Source: Synechococcus sp. CC9605
GTDB taxonomy: Bacteria; Cyanobacteriota; Cyanobacteriia; PCC-6307; Cyanobiaceae
DNA: 64,000 nt
Direction: 5' to 3'
NCBI RefSeq assembly: GCF_000012625.1
Contig: NC_007516.1
Coordinates: 1,302,001-1,366,000 of the forward strand
The notes under the pieces were generated by a model, which saw only the letters and a list, made by a program, of their open reading frames with translations, did not search any database and was not told where the DNA came from. Below, piece by piece: positions 35,213 to 44,289 of this stretch. The position numbers and the translations under genes are program-made. Numbering within the stretch: position 1 is the first letter of the stretch; every line of letters starts with the position of its first letter.

Positions 35213-35754
35213 TTAAGCAGGTGAATTGCCTGAGGCAGGAGCATTGTCTCGGCGTTGCTTTTTATAGATCAGCTGCTGAAGCCTGGTGAGGTTGAGCTGG
35301 TGCTCACCGTTGGTCCAGTGCATTGGATGAGCTACTCGTGCTTCGAGCTCGGCGATTTCGTTGTTGAGGTTTCTCGCTGGGTCCTCGGACCGTGGAACAC
35401 CTTCACTGTGATGCACCAAGGGGCAGCTGACATCAGTGCAGGTTTGCTTCTTGTCTTGCAGCCCAGGGCGTTGCGTGTGACCAGCCAGCACTGACGTATG
35501 AGCTGTATTCCAGGAGGCAGCAGTCGTTTCTTGAGGTGACAAGCACCCAAGACCTGGCACTGGCTGAGGGTGACGTAGCCAAAGGACGAGCAAGTGGAGC
35601 AGCTTTTGACCTCACAGAAGGGTTCGAGGTCACGCTCATCGAGAAAGTTCCAGTCCTCCATGCTTTTGATAGGCAGCAATACACCTGTACTACAACCAGC
35701 CAAAGGTGAGTGGCAACCACTTGGCACAAGCGAACCGGTTTCTACAGAAATCAC
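35213..35754 (-). pseudogene. Probably one gene broken by a frameshift
   Basis: The 5' part, in one frame from ATG 35754, reads MEDWNFLDERDLEPFCEVKS, then CSTCSSFGYVTLSQCQVLGA, a Cys-rich possible metal-binding segment. The 3' part, in another frame to 35213, reads LNNEIAELEARVAHPMHWTN and QLNLTRLQQLIYKKQRR, a coiled-coil-like end. Each frame loses protein-like character where the other gains it, between about 35400 and 35500. The family is not recognised; two overlapping genes are the alternative. Confidence 0.5.
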
Positions 35755-35786
35755 CCTTAATCTCTGGCTAACAAGTGCCTTGAACC

Positions 35787-35831
35787 TGTGGCTAAACGTG
35801 TGGATTCACTGTGGCTACCGTGTGGCTACCC
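35787..35831 (+). repeat. Right arm-type repeats (four 11-mers)
   Basis: TGTGGCTAAAC (35787), TGTGGATTCAC (35799), TGTGGCTACCG (35810) and TGTGGCTACCC (35821). They share the unit and period of the left array (24173-24205) and lie about 100 bases inside the right att core. Confidence 0.75.
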
Positions 35832-35933
35832 CGTTATTTCAGGCAAGCACTCTCGTTTTATCAAGGCTTGAGAACTCATGCAATGCAGTCGATTCCAATG
35901 AGTCTCAATCACGTCTTAATAAGAAGTAACGCT

Positions 35934-35946
35934 GCCATCAAGGGAT
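35934..35946 (+). repeat. attR core (13-bp direct repeat)
   Basis: GCCATCAAGGGAT, identical to 24091-24103. The final AT forms the first two bases of the ggtA ATG. Confidence 0.85.
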
Positions 35947-36937
35947 GACACTGCAACTTCGGGCCATCAACAAGCGCTTCGGCGAGCGTCAGGTTCTCCA
36001 CAAGCTCGATCTCGATGTGGCAAAGGGCGAATGCATCGCTCTGCTTGGGGCCAGCGGCTGTGGGAAAAGCACGGCCTTGCGTCTGATCGCCGGGCTCGAT
36101 CACCCCGATCAAGGTTCGATTCGCATCAACGATGCGGAAATGGTTGACGTTCCCGCTGAACGTCGCCGGGTGGGGATGGTGTTTCAAAGCTATGCCCTGT
36201 TCCCGCATCTGAATGTTTGGGAGAACCTCGAACTGGGGCTGCGCATGCGGGGAGGCAGCGCCGGCGCCCGCGATGAACGAATCCGCAGCGTCCTGGAGGT
36301 GTTGCAGCTCAGCGAGCAAGCCCAGCAACGACCCTCACAACTGTCCGGCGGCCAGCGCCAGCGCGTCGCCCTGGCCCGAGCCCTGTTGCGGGATCCCCTG
36401 GTGTACCTGCTGGATGAACCGATGAGCAATCTCGATGCCCAGTTGCGCGAAGACCTACGACCTCAACTGCGCCGCCTCATGATCGGCGGTGAACAACCTG
36501 TGGTCTATGTCACCCATGACCAGCAGGAGGCGATGGCGCTGGCGGATCGCATCGCTGTGATGCGCGAGGGAAGGATTGAACAAATCGGAACACCCCGCGA
36601 GCTGTACCAGCAACCGGCCAGCACCTACGTCGCCCAGTTCATCGGCCGCCCGCAGATGAACCTGCTGCCTGCCAAGAACGGGGTGATCACCGGCATCCGA
36701 CCGGACGATCTGCGGCTCGACCCCGCAGGCTCACCCTGCGCGATCCTCAGCCGTGAATGGTTCGGAGCCAATCAGATGTTGCTGGTGCGCTGCGATCGCG
36801 GCGACCTGCGGCTGGTCTGCTCTGGAGAAACAGCGATCGAGGCTGAACCATGCATCAGCTGGCCCAGTGATTGCGAGCACCGCTTTGATGCCGTCAGCGG
36901 CCGTCGTCTGCCGTCAGGTTGTCCGCCATCCGATTGA
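35945..36937 (+). CDS. ggtA: ABC transporter ATPase, Ggt type (MalK-like)
   Basis: A 330-aa sugar-importer ATPase. Walker A is GASGCGKSTALRLIAG, the Q-loop MVFQSYALFPHLNVWENL, signature LSGGQRQRVALARALL, Walker B VYLLDEPMSNLDA and switch VTHDQQEAMALAD, with a C-terminal regulatory beta domain. It was evidently the last gene of ggpS-ggtBCDA; the mobile element now separates it. The only purine-rich bases before its ATG (AAGGG) touch the start codon, so it has lost translational coupling and has no good ribosome site. The 3' end overlaps csaB tail-to-tail by 44 bases. Confidence 0.9.
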   Translation: MTLQLRAINKRFGERQVLHKLDLDVAKGECIALLGASGCGKSTALRLIAGLDHPDQGSIRINDAEMVDVPAERRRVGMVFQSYALFPHLNVWENLELGLRMRGGSAGARDERIRSVLEVLQLSEQAQQRPSQLSGGQRQRVALARALLRDPLVYLLDEPMSNLDAQLREDLRPQLRRLMIGGEQPVVYVTHDQQEAMALADRIAVMREGRIEQIGTPRELYQQPASTYVAQFIGRPQMNLLPAKNGVITGIRPDDLRLDPAGSPCAILSREWFGANQMLLVRCDRGDLRLVCSGETAIEAEPCISWPSDCEHRFDAVSGRRLPSGCPPSD

Positions 36938-38003
36938 GAAGCTCACTGTGCGCTGACGCCTGGCGTCGCAGAGCTTCGGTCTGATCAGGATCCGCTGGAC
37001 GGTCCACTTCGGCCCGCCAAAGGGTCAGCAGATCATCCACAGAGGGAAGCGACCGCAAGGTAATGCAGGGCACTGAGGCCATGGCCGCTGCAGCCTCCAC
37101 CTTCGGGTCGTAGCTGAGGGCAGCCATGGGGCTGTTGGCCAGTCGGGCCAGGATCAGGGCATGCAACCGCATCGGCAGCACCAGACGCGCCCGCTGCACC
37201 AGATCGGACACAGCCTCAAGGGACTGGGGAAACAAGGTTGAGCTGCGCGCTTTCAATCGCGCCGGCAGCAGACCTTGATCACTCAGGTGCTGCAGCAGAG
37301 GCGCGTCCTGATGGTGATGGAACGCAAGCCAGATCACCGGCGCCTCCAAGTCGGCACTGAGCCGATCCAGGGCTTCGGTTAAGCGACGCCAGCCCGCATG
37401 ATCCAACAAAGGTGTCGGACGCCAACTGAGCACGATGGCGTCGCCACCGAGCCAAGGGCGCGCCGGCATCTGCCAGACCGGATCGGCAGCCAGCACCATC
37501 GGCAGCTTGGGGGCCCAACGCTGGGCCCAATCAAAGGAGCGCGGATCCCTCCAGCTCGCTGCCTTGCAGAGCGGCAACACCGTGCGAACCAACAGCCGAC
37601 TGATCCGCCGCTGCAGGGGTCCAAGGCCCTGCCCCCAGAGAACCACCTCGGCGCCACCTAAACGGGCAACCGTCATCACCAGCAGGTAATAGACAAGGCT
37701 GCTGAAGCTGGTGCTGTCCTGCAGCAGGCTCCCCCCACCAAGAACAAGAACATCAGCTCTCAGGGCCGCACGAAGACAGAGCAGCAAGGAACGGCGGTTC
37801 ACCGTCTGCGCCGACGGAGCCAACGCCAAAACAGGGGCCGGATCGCGGGCCGTAATCAGAAGCTGCTGCGGCTGGGGAAGTGACGCGACCAGGACCTGAA
37901 GCAGGCCATCGTCGCCGAGGTTGTGCTCTCCGTAGTAGCCGCAAAGCAGCAATACAGGCGCAGTGGGGCGGACCACGGGCAGCAGCCTGTTCACTCCTGG
38001 CAT
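36894..38003 (-). CDS. csaB: Polysaccharide pyruvyl transferase family protein (CsaB-like)
   Basis: A 369-aa protein. LLLCGYYGEHNLGDDGLLQV is the family's N-terminal signature, followed by LGGGSLLQDSTSF and LPMRLHALILARLANSP with the conserved His region. CsaB proteins add ketal-pyruvyl groups to cell-wall polymers, which anchors S-layer proteins. The start is ATG 38003. It is divergent from the DUF2499 gene 27 bases away. Confidence 0.88.
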   Translation of the reverse strand: MPGVNRLLPVVRPTAPVLLLCGYYGEHNLGDDGLLQVLVASLPQPQQLLITARDPAPVLALAPSAQTVNRRSLLLCLRAALRADVLVLGGGSLLQDSTSFSSLVYYLLVMTVARLGGAEVVLWGQGLGPLQRRISRLLVRTVLPLCKAASWRDPRSFDWAQRWAPKLPMVLAADPVWQMPARPWLGGDAIVLSWRPTPLLDHAGWRRLTEALDRLSADLEAPVIWLAFHHHQDAPLLQHLSDQGLLPARLKARSSTLFPQSLEAVSDLVQRARLVLPMRLHALILARLANSPMAALSYDPKVEAAAAMASVPCITLRSLPSVDDLLTLWRAEVDRPADPDQTEALRRQASAHSELLNRMADNLTADDGR

Positions 38004-38030
38004 TATCAACGGATTCCAAGGATTAAGAGC

Positions 38031-38324
38031 ATGCATGCACTGTCGCTCGGAACCTGGTGGATCCACGTCGCCTCCGTGGTGGAGTGGTGCGTGGCGATCG
38101 TGTTGATGCATCGACGTGGTCTGCTGGGCATGTCCTTGGCGATGCTTCCAGCCCTCGTCAGTGCCATGGCCGCCTGCACCTGGCATCTGTTTGACAACAG
38201 CGAAGCGCTGCGGGGGCTGGTCACCCTTCAGGCCCTGTTCACCGTGATCGGCAACTGCACCCTGGCCTTCGCGGCCTGGCAGCTCCAACGACGCCGGGTG
38301 GTGGACGGAGCCAGTGCTCCATGA
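38031..38324 (+). CDS. DUF2499 (Ycf49-like) membrane protein
   Basis: A 97-aa protein beginning MHALSLGTWWIHVASVVEWC, the DUF2499 hallmark. Three hydrophobic segments are visible. Found in cyanobacteria and plastids; function unknown. It overlaps the next gene by four bases (ATGA), and that partner (DUF3593) is its common neighbour, so the two probably act together in the membrane. Confidence 0.88.
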   Translation: MHALSLGTWWIHVASVVEWCVAIVLMHRRGLLGMSLAMLPALVSAMAACTWHLFDNSEALRGLVTLQALFTVIGNCTLAFAAWQLQRRRVVDGASAP

Positions 38325-38608
38325 GCTTTGATCCCGCACCGCTGTTCGCGGCCTCACTGATCCCCTATCTGCTGTTTCTCTATTGGCTCCGCAAAAGTGA
38401 GGCGCTGCCGCTGATGGCGGAACGGGGCTTTCAGCTCACACTTCTGTTTGTGGCCGTCACGATTGGTGCCGCCATTGCCGCCCTGCGCTGCTGCTCAGCG
38501 GAACTGGTGGAGATTGACTGGTTGCACGGTGGGGCAGAAGCCTTTCTCACCCTCAGCAACACGGTTTTGGTGATCGGACTTTTGTTACCAACCCCCAAAA
38601 AAGGGTGA
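38321..38608 (+). CDS. DUF3593 membrane protein
   Basis: A 95-aa protein with three predicted membrane segments (LFAASLIPYLLFLYWL; LTLLFVAVTIGAAIAAL; LTLSNTVLVIGLLLP). The start overlaps DUF2499 (ATGA). Known only as a conserved cyanobacterial/plant family. psaK follows after about 70 bases on the same strand, suggesting a photosynthetic-membrane context. Confidence 0.88.
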   Translation: MSFDPAPLFAASLIPYLLFLYWLRKSEALPLMAERGFQLTLLFVAVTIGAAIAALRCCSAELVEIDWLHGGAEAFLTLSNTVLVIGLLLPTPKKG

Positions 38609-38676
38609 ACAAGTCTTAAGAGAGGCAGGCAAGGCGTCGCCATCACCGGAAGATGAGGTGTCGCTCATTGGCTCTA

Positions 38677-38934
38677 ATGCTGACCCACCTCTTCGCGATT
38701 GCTCCCGCCTCCGTGTCCTGGTCTCCCAAGGTCGCCTTGGTGATGATCCTCTGCAATGTGGTTGCGATCATGGTCGGCAAGGCCACGATCAAGCACCCCA
38801 ACGTTGGCGCTGCACTCCCTAACGCTTCCTTCTTCGGCGGAATGGGTCATGCAGCCCTGCTCGGCACCACCAGCCTCGGCCACATCATTGGCATCGGCGC
38901 CATCCAGGGTCTGGCCGCCCGCGGCGTGCTCTGA
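38677..38934 (+). CDS. psaK: Photosystem I subunit PsaK
   Basis: An 85-aa subunit of photosystem I at the edge of the complex, near the docking site for antenna and state transitions. Two membrane helices (ALVMILCNVVAIMVGKATI; HAALLGTTSLGHIIGIGAI) flank a polar loop with PNVGAALPNASFFGGMGH, a PsaK signature. The start is ATG 38677 (MLTHLFAIAPASVSW); a short processed leader is usual in the family. Confidence 0.92.
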   Translation: MLTHLFAIAPASVSWSPKVALVMILCNVVAIMVGKATIKHPNVGAALPNASFFGGMGHAALLGTTSLGHIIGIGAIQGLAARGVL

Positions 38935-38947
38935 AGCACATCTCTTG

Positions 38948-38970
38948 AGGGAGGAGCCAGTCTCCTCCCT
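38948..38970. terminator. Hairpin between convergent psaK and the flavoprotein gene
   Basis: AGGGAGGAG, loop CCAGT, CTCCTCCCT: a perfect 9-bp stem midway between two convergent stops. There is no T-run, so terminator function is likely but not classical. Confidence 0.55.
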
Positions 38971-38985
38971 GAAACAACCCTTGGC

Positions 38986-40173
38986 TTAGAGCAGATACGG
39001 CAGCAGCCTCAGGCCGTAACGCTCAAACTTGTAATGGAACAAAAGCTCTGAGAGAGCAGGGGCTTCTGCGGTCGCAGAAAGCCCATGGATCAGACGTTCG
39101 AGACGTCGGTCGGCCATTGGATTGTCGAGGCCCCACCAAGTGCGCCGCGCCAGCCGGCCCGACACCATCCAGCGCCAACTCCGCTGGGCCTTGATCTGTT
39201 CTTGGTAGCGACAGGCCATGGTCGTGGCGTCCCCAGGCATCCCCTCAGCGATCAACAGATCAGCCAGTTGATCCGCGCTGTCCATCGCATGGCGGATCCC
39301 TTCTCCCCCAAGCAGATTGGCGGAACTGGCCGCATCCCCCACCGCCAGCAGTGCACCGGCCACGAAGGGTTCCGAGCGGGCGATGCTGCTGGACACAGGC
39401 CCGCCATGGCGATCCAGCACCGGGCAGGCGCTCAAGCCGCAACGTTGAATCAAGCGCTGAAGGGGCCCAGCCAGGCTGCCGGGGGTCGGACGATCCGCAG
39501 GTGGGAGGTGACAGACGCCCACCTTGAGGCATTGCCCCTGCATGGGGAAGATCCAGCCGTATCCATGGGGGATCCAGTCGGAGCCCAGGAAGAAACTGAT
39601 CCGATCCCGCCATGCAGCGGCCTCACGATCATCGGCCTGCAGCAACCACTCAACGCCGATGCCCTTCAGCAGCGGATCCTCAGGATTGGGGCTGAGGCCA
39701 GCCTGCTGCAGGAGATCTCTGCGCGCACCCGTGGCATCAATCAACCAGCGCGCTGAGCGCAATAACGTCCGCCCATCGCATGTCTGCAGTCGCACGCTGG
39801 CTTGATCGGCCGTGAGCTTGCTCAGCGCAGCCCGGCAGCCCTGGATCAACTCCACCCCATGGCGACGCGCCTCCTCCCAGAGCCAGTACCGAAGCCGGCC
39901 GAAGTCGAGCACCACCCCCAGATCGCTGGCAGACCACCACTGATGAACCAGGCCCGAGGGATCATGCAGCTGCCAGCCCTGCCAGGTGGCGGCAATGGCG
40001 TCATCCGGCAGACCCAACCGATGAAGAGCGTCGAGCGGCAGCGCACCACTGGAGTAGGCGTGGCGATGAGGATCGGCCAAGCGATCCACCAGGGTGACCT
40101 GAGCACCCGCCCGGGCCAGTTGAATCGCCAGGCGAGCACCGGACGGCCCAGCGCCAACGATCAGAACGGACAC
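38986..40173 (-). CDS. FAD-dependent oxidoreductase, geranylgeranyl-reductase-like
   Basis: A 395-aa flavoprotein. The dinucleotide-binding start is VLIVGAGPSGARLAIQLARAG, followed by DATGARRDLL and GDAASSANLLGGEGIRHAM (second FAD motif). The layout fits the ChlP/lycopene-cyclase-like group acting on isoprenoids or pigments; the exact substrate cannot be told. The start is GTG 40173. It lies 13 bases after dxs, the first enzyme of isoprenoid synthesis, on the same strand, which supports an isoprenoid substrate. Confidence 0.85.
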   Translation of the reverse strand: MSVLIVGAGPSGARLAIQLARAGAQVTLVDRLADPHRHAYSSGALPLDALHRLGLPDDAIAATWQGWQLHDPSGLVHQWWSASDLGVVLDFGRLRYWLWEEARRHGVELIQGCRAALSKLTADQASVRLQTCDGRTLLRSARWLIDATGARRDLLQQAGLSPNPEDPLLKGIGVEWLLQADDREAAAWRDRISFFLGSDWIPHGYGWIFPMQGQCLKVGVCHLPPADRPTPGSLAGPLQRLIQRCGLSACPVLDRHGGPVSSSIARSEPFVAGALLAVGDAASSANLLGGEGIRHAMDSADQLADLLIAEGMPGDATTMACRYQEQIKAQRSWRWMVSGRLARRTWWGLDNPMADRRLERLIHGLSATAEAPALSELLFHYKFERYGLRLLPYLL

Positions 40174-40186
40174 TGATGCCCCAGCT

Positions 40187-42118
40187 TCAGGCCTGCAGGG
40201 CCTTGATCGAAGCGCTGGCTGGCAGATCACCCGAGGTGTTGCTGAAGCGCTCAAGGATTCGTTCAGCCATCTGCGCAGGAGTCAGGCCGAGAGCCTCCTT
40301 GCTCTGCTGCGGCGTGGCGTGATCGACCAGCTTGTCAGGGATGCCAATGCGCAGCATCGACACGTTGATGTCCTGATCAGTCAGTGACTCCAGAACCGCT
40401 GCACCAAAACCACCCGGAAGAGCTCCCTCCTCCATGGTGACGACACGGGGGATGCGCCGCGCCAGGGGATGGATCAGCGCTTGATCCAGGGGCCTCAGGA
40501 AGCGGGCGTTGATCACAGTGGTGGAGAGCCCGGCTTCCTCGAGCAGCGTTGCAGTCGCAAGGGCCGGCGCCACCATCGAGCCGTAAGCCACGATCATCAG
40601 ATCGTCGCCTTCCCGCAGCAGTTCACCGCGGCCGATCGGCAGCGTTTCCCAACCCTCTTCCATTAACGGCACGCCTTCCCCGGAGCCCCGGGGAATTCGC
40701 AACGCCGTGGGCCCGTCGTGCTGCAGGCAGGTCACCAGCATCCGCTGCAGCTCAGCTTCATCCTTCGGTGCCATCACTGTGAAGTTGGGAATGGCCCGCA
40801 TGTAGCTGATGTCGTACTGACCCTGGTGGGTCGGACCGTCAGCACCAACGATGCCGGCGCGATCAAGCACGAAGGTGACCGGCAGCTTCTGGATGCCCAC
40901 ATCGTGGATCAACTGGTCGTAGGCGCGCTGCAGGAAGGTGCTGTAGATGGCAACGACGGGGCGCAACCCCTCGCAGGCCATGCCCGCCGCCAGGGTGACG
41001 GCATGCTGCTCAGCAATGCCGACGTCCACGTACTGGTCCGGAACAGCCTTCTGAAGCAGGTCGAGACCGGTACCGGTGGCCATGGCCGCAGTGATGCCGA
41101 TCACCCGACTGTTCTGCTCACAGAGCTTGACCAGGGTCTGCCCAAACACCTTGCTGTAGCTGGGAGGTTTGGGTTTCGATGACGGGATTGCCTTGCCGGT
41201 GCCGAGATCAAAGGCCGATTGGGCGTGATAACCGACCTGATCGGCCTCGGCATAGGGATAGCCCTTGCCCTTTTTGGTGACCACATGCACCAGCACCGGG
41301 CCGCCTTCTCGATGGGCCGCCTGGAAGGTGCGCACCATTTCACCGATGTCATGGCCATCGATCGGCCCCATGTAGGTGAAGCCCAGTTCCTCGAACACGG
41401 CACCCACCTTGGGTACCGCGAGGCGACGCATGCTGCCCTTGAGACGGTTGAGTTCCGCAGGAATCTCGCCACCCATGAACGGCAGGTGCCGAACGCTCTC
41501 CTCAACACTCCCTGAGAGGAACTGCATCGGCGGGCTGAGCCGCGCACGGTTCAGCACGTTCGACAAGGCCCCCACCGGCGGGGAAATCGACATGTCGTTG
41601 TCGTTCAGCACCACCAAGAGCCGTGTATTCGGGAGGTGTCCGGCATGGTTGATGGCCTCCAGAGCCATGCCGCCTGTCAGGGCTCCATCACCGATGACGG
41701 CAACACACTTGAACGATTCACCATGGTTATCTCGCGCCATGGCCATGCCCAGCGCCGCTGAGATGGAGGTGCTGGCGTGGCCCGCTCCGAAGTGGTCGAA
41801 GTCGCTCTCAGTGCGCTTGAGGTACCCCGCTACCCCGTGTTGCTGACGCAGAGAGTCGAAATCGTTGAACCGGCCGGTGATCAATTTGTGGGGGTAAGCC
41901 TGATGGCCCACATCCCAGATCACACGGTCCTGGTCGAGATCCAGCGTTTGGTACAACGCAAGGGTCAGCTCGACAACCCCCAGGCCAGGCCCTAGGTGAC
42001 CACCGCTTGTGGACACCACCTGCAGATGCCGCTCACGAATCTGCCGAGCCACGTCCTCGAGCTGAGCCGGGCTGAGTCCGTGCAGTTCATTCGGATGCTT
42101 CAGATCTCCGAGATGCAT
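40187..42118 (-). CDS. dxs: 1-deoxy-D-xylulose-5-phosphate synthase
   Basis: A 643-aa thiamine-diphosphate enzyme, first step of the MEP isoprenoid pathway. The N-terminal domain has [20 protein letters not shown] and [20 protein letters not shown] with the GDG-N ThDP motif (NDNDMSI). The middle domain has [17 protein letters not shown] and [12 protein letters not shown]. Full family length. The start is ATG 42118 ([16 protein letters not shown]). It is divergent from ilvA. Confidence 0.96.
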   Translation of the reverse strand: MHLGDLKHPNELHGLSPAQLEDVARQIRERHLQVVSTSGGHLGPGLGVVELTLALYQTLDLDQDRVIWDVGHQAYPHKLITGRFNDFDSLRQQHGVAGYLKRTESDFDHFGAGHASTSISAALGMAMARDNHGESFKCVAVIGDGALTGGMALEAINHAGHLPNTRLLVVLNDNDMSISPPVGALSNVLNRARLSPPMQFLSGSVEESVRHLPFMGGEIPAELNRLKGSMRRLAVPKVGAVFEELGFTYMGPIDGHDIGEMVRTFQAAHREGGPVLVHVVTKKGKGYPYAEADQVGYHAQSAFDLGTGKAIPSSKPKPPSYSKVFGQTLVKLCEQNSRVIGITAAMATGTGLDLLQKAVPDQYVDVGIAEQHAVTLAAGMACEGLRPVVAIYSTFLQRAYDQLIHDVGIQKLPVTFVLDRAGIVGADGPTHQGQYDISYMRAIPNFTVMAPKDEAELQRMLVTCLQHDGPTALRIPRGSGEGVPLMEEGWETLPIGRGELLREGDDLMIVAYGSMVAPALATATLLEEAGLSTTVINARFLRPLDQALIHPLARRIPRVVTMEEGALPGGFGAAVLESLTDQDINVSMLRIGIPDKLVDHATPQQSKEALGLTPAQMAERILERFSNTSGDLPASASIKALQA

Positions 42119-42198
42119 GCACTGACAACTCCAATCCATGCAATCTACGGGAACCAACCCGGATCCTGTCTGGATCGAACCCTTGGAAGAATGGTGGG

Positions 42199-43728
42199 AT
42201 GACCGATTACCTGCAGCGGATCCTGCGTGCCCGCGTCTACGACGTGGCGCGGGAAACCCCCTTGGATCCCGCCCCCAATCTGAGCCGCCGCCTGAACAAC
42301 ACGGTCTGGCTGAAGCGTGAGGATCTCCAGCCGGTGTTCTCGTTCAAGCTGCGCGGCGCTTACAACCGCATGGCGCAGCTCAGCGACGACGAACTCGAGC
42401 GCGGTGTGATTGCCTCCAGCGCCGGGAACCATGCCCAGGGCGTCGCCCTTAGTGCCCAGCGGCTCGGCTGTCGAGCGGTGATCGTGATGCCGAGCACCAC
42501 ACCCGAGGTGAAAGTGCGCGCCGTGCGGGCCCTTGGTGGTGACGTGGTCCTCCATGGCGAGACCTACGACGAGTGCTCCGCTGAAGCGCAGCGACGCTGC
42601 AAAGCCGATGGACTTACGTTCATTCACCCGTTCGACGATCCGGAAGTGATCGCAGGCCAGGGCACGATCGGGATGGAGATCATGCGCCAGGCCGAGCAGC
42701 CACCCAACGCGATCTATGTGGCCGTAGGTGGAGGTGGCCTGATCGCAGGCATCGCCGCCTACGTCAAACGGCTGTGGCCGGAAACGGAGGTGATCGGCGT
42801 GGAGCCGGTCGATGCCGATGCCCTGAGCCGCTCCCTCGAGCAGGGCCAGCGGGTAGAACTGGAACAGGTGGGGCTGTTTGCCGATGGCGTCGCCGTGAGA
42901 AAGGTGGGCGAACACAACTTTGAGTTGGCCCAGCAGTTCGTCGATCACATGGTGCGGGTCGACACCGATGCCATCTGTGCCGCGATCAAGGACGTCTTTG
43001 AAGACACCCGTTCCATCCTGGAGCCCGCCGGTGCCCTGGCAGTTGCCGGGCTCAAACAGGACGTGGCCGAGCGCCAACTGGAGGGGCGCCATCTGGTGGC
43101 GGTGGCCTGCGGGGCCAACATGAATTTCGATCGCCTGCGCTTCATCGCGGAACGGGCTGAGCTCGGGGAAGAGCGGGAAGCGATGCTGGCCGTGGAGATT
43201 CCCGAATCACCCGGCAGCCTGAGGCGGCTGTGCGAACTGCTGCGGGAGCGCAGCCTCACGGAATTCAGCTATCGCATGACCGATGGCACTTCGGCGCAGA
43301 TCTTCATCGGTGTGCAGGTGTACGACGACAACGACCGTGCATCACTGCTGAGCCAACTGGAGCGTGGGGGCTTCCCATGCCTCGATCTCAGCGAGAACGA
43401 ATTTGCCAAGGTTCACCTGCGCCACATGGTTGGGGGCCGTCTGCCGGCTTCAGCGCGCACGGCCTGTGCCGGGGAATGCAAAGAGCTGCTGTATCGCTTC
43501 GAATTTCCCGAACGACCGGGCGCCTTGATGAGCTTCGTGGATGCTCTGCACCCCGGCTGGAGCATCAGCATCTTCCACTACAGAAATCACGGTGCTGACG
43601 TGGGGCGCATCGTTGTTGGCGTGCTGGTGCCGGAAAAGGAGATGCAGGGCTGGACCGAATTCCTCAATGACCTGGGCTATCGCCACTGGGATGAAACCAA
43701 CAACCCCGCCTATGGGCTGTTCCTCTGA
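42199..43728 (+). CDS. ilvA: Threonine ammonia-lyase, biosynthetic
   Basis: A 509-aa PLP enzyme that converts threonine to 2-oxobutanoate at the start of isoleucine synthesis. The PLP lysine is in [13 protein letters not shown], the phosphate loop is [12 protein letters not shown], and [15 protein letters not shown] is also present. Two ACT-like regulatory domains fill the last ~180 residues ([30 protein letters not shown]), as in the isoleucine-inhibited form. The start is ATG 42199. Confidence 0.95.
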   Translation: MTDYLQRILRARVYDVARETPLDPAPNLSRRLNNTVWLKREDLQPVFSFKLRGAYNRMAQLSDDELERGVIASSAGNHAQGVALSAQRLGCRAVIVMPSTTPEVKVRAVRALGGDVVLHGETYDECSAEAQRRCKADGLTFIHPFDDPEVIAGQGTIGMEIMRQAEQPPNAIYVAVGGGGLIAGIAAYVKRLWPETEVIGVEPVDADALSRSLEQGQRVELEQVGLFADGVAVRKVGEHNFELAQQFVDHMVRVDTDAICAAIKDVFEDTRSILEPAGALAVAGLKQDVAERQLEGRHLVAVACGANMNFDRLRFIAERAELGEEREAMLAVEIPESPGSLRRLCELLRERSLTEFSYRMTDGTSAQIFIGVQVYDDNDRASLLSQLERGGFPCLDLSENEFAKVHLRHMVGGRLPASARTACAGECKELLYRFEFPERPGALMSFVDALHPGWSISIFHYRNHGADVGRIVVGVLVPEKEMQGWTEFLNDLGYRHWDETNNPAYGLFL

Positions 43729-43767
43729 GTTTCTGGGCGGTAACTTGAGTTCTCTCGAGGGGTTGTG

Positions 43768-44265
43768 ATGACGTCTCCATCACTGCCCACCCGGCTCGAG
43801 GCGATTCTTTATCTCAAGGGTCGGCCCGTGAGCATCGGCGAACTGGCCGAGCTGGCCGACTCCGACCGTCGAAGCGTCGAAGAAGCCCTCGTGGCCCTGA
43901 CGGCCTCCTACGCCCAGCGGGACAGTGCCCTGGAGATCGTTGAACAGAGCGGTCGCTACGGGCTGCAGCTCAGGCCAGGCATGGGCGATCTGGTCAAAGA
44001 CCTGCTGCCGGTGAATCTCTCCACGGCAACCCTGCGAACCCTCGCCACCATTGCCCTGAAGAAACGCATCCTTCAATCGGATCTTGTGGATCTGCGAGGC
44101 TCAGGGGCCTACGACCACATCAAGGAACTGCTGGCGCAGGAATTCATTGAACGGCGTCGTCAGACCGAGGGGCGGTCCTACTGGCTCACCCTCACCGAAA
44201 AATTCCATCGCACCTTCTCCGTGCTTCCTGATCTTGGGACAACCGATCTGACGGAAGCTGCATAA
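43768..44265 (+). CDS. scpB: Segregation and condensation protein B
   Basis: A 165-aa kleisin-associated protein with two winged-helix domains, partner of SMC-ScpA in chromosome compaction. The N-terminal wing starts LEAILYLKGRPVSIGELAEL and the second carries RGSGAYDHIKELLAQEFIER. The start is ATG 43768, with a GTG directly before. It sits between ilvA and ycf19 on the same strand. Confidence 0.88.
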   Translation: MTSPSLPTRLEAILYLKGRPVSIGELAELADSDRRSVEEALVALTASYAQRDSALEIVEQSGRYGLQLRPGMGDLVKDLLPVNLSTATLRTLATIALKKRILQSDLVDLRGSGAYDHIKELLAQEFIERRRQTEGRSYWLTLTEKFHRTFSVLPDLGTTDLTEAA

Positions 44266-44289
44266 AGTCGGAGAAGATCAGCCTCCGCC

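Larger units (their letters stand above)
24091..35946. mobile_element. Integrative element inserted between ggtD and ggtA
   Basis: About 11.8 kb bounded by a perfect 13-bp direct repeat. It contains a tyrosine recombinase at the left end pointing inward, integrase-arm-like 11-bp repeats at both ends, an AbrB-type regulator, a RepA-like ATPase with candidate origin, small genes of unknown function and pseudogenes. By eye it is more AT-rich than the flanks. Deleting it with one repeat copy rebuilds a 4-base ATGA overlap between ggtD and ggtA, the arrangement used throughout the rest of this operon. No phage structural or conjugation genes are seen. Confidence 0.88.

Noticed and set aside
35594-35929. 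111-residue plus-strand frame between the pseudogene and attR
   Set aside because: It runs over the right arm repeats, which give its repeated Leu-Trp-Leu text, and has no ribosome site or recognisable family.
24091-35946. Complete prophage or conjugative element
   Set aside because: No capsid, terminase, portal, tail, lysis, relaxase or type IV secretion genes are present. At most it is a satellite-like or integrative replicating element.
36894-38357. Longer N-terminus for the csaB-like protein
   Set aside because: The extra 118 residues are antisense to the DUF2499 gene and low in protein character. The family's N-terminal signature follows directly after ATG 38003.
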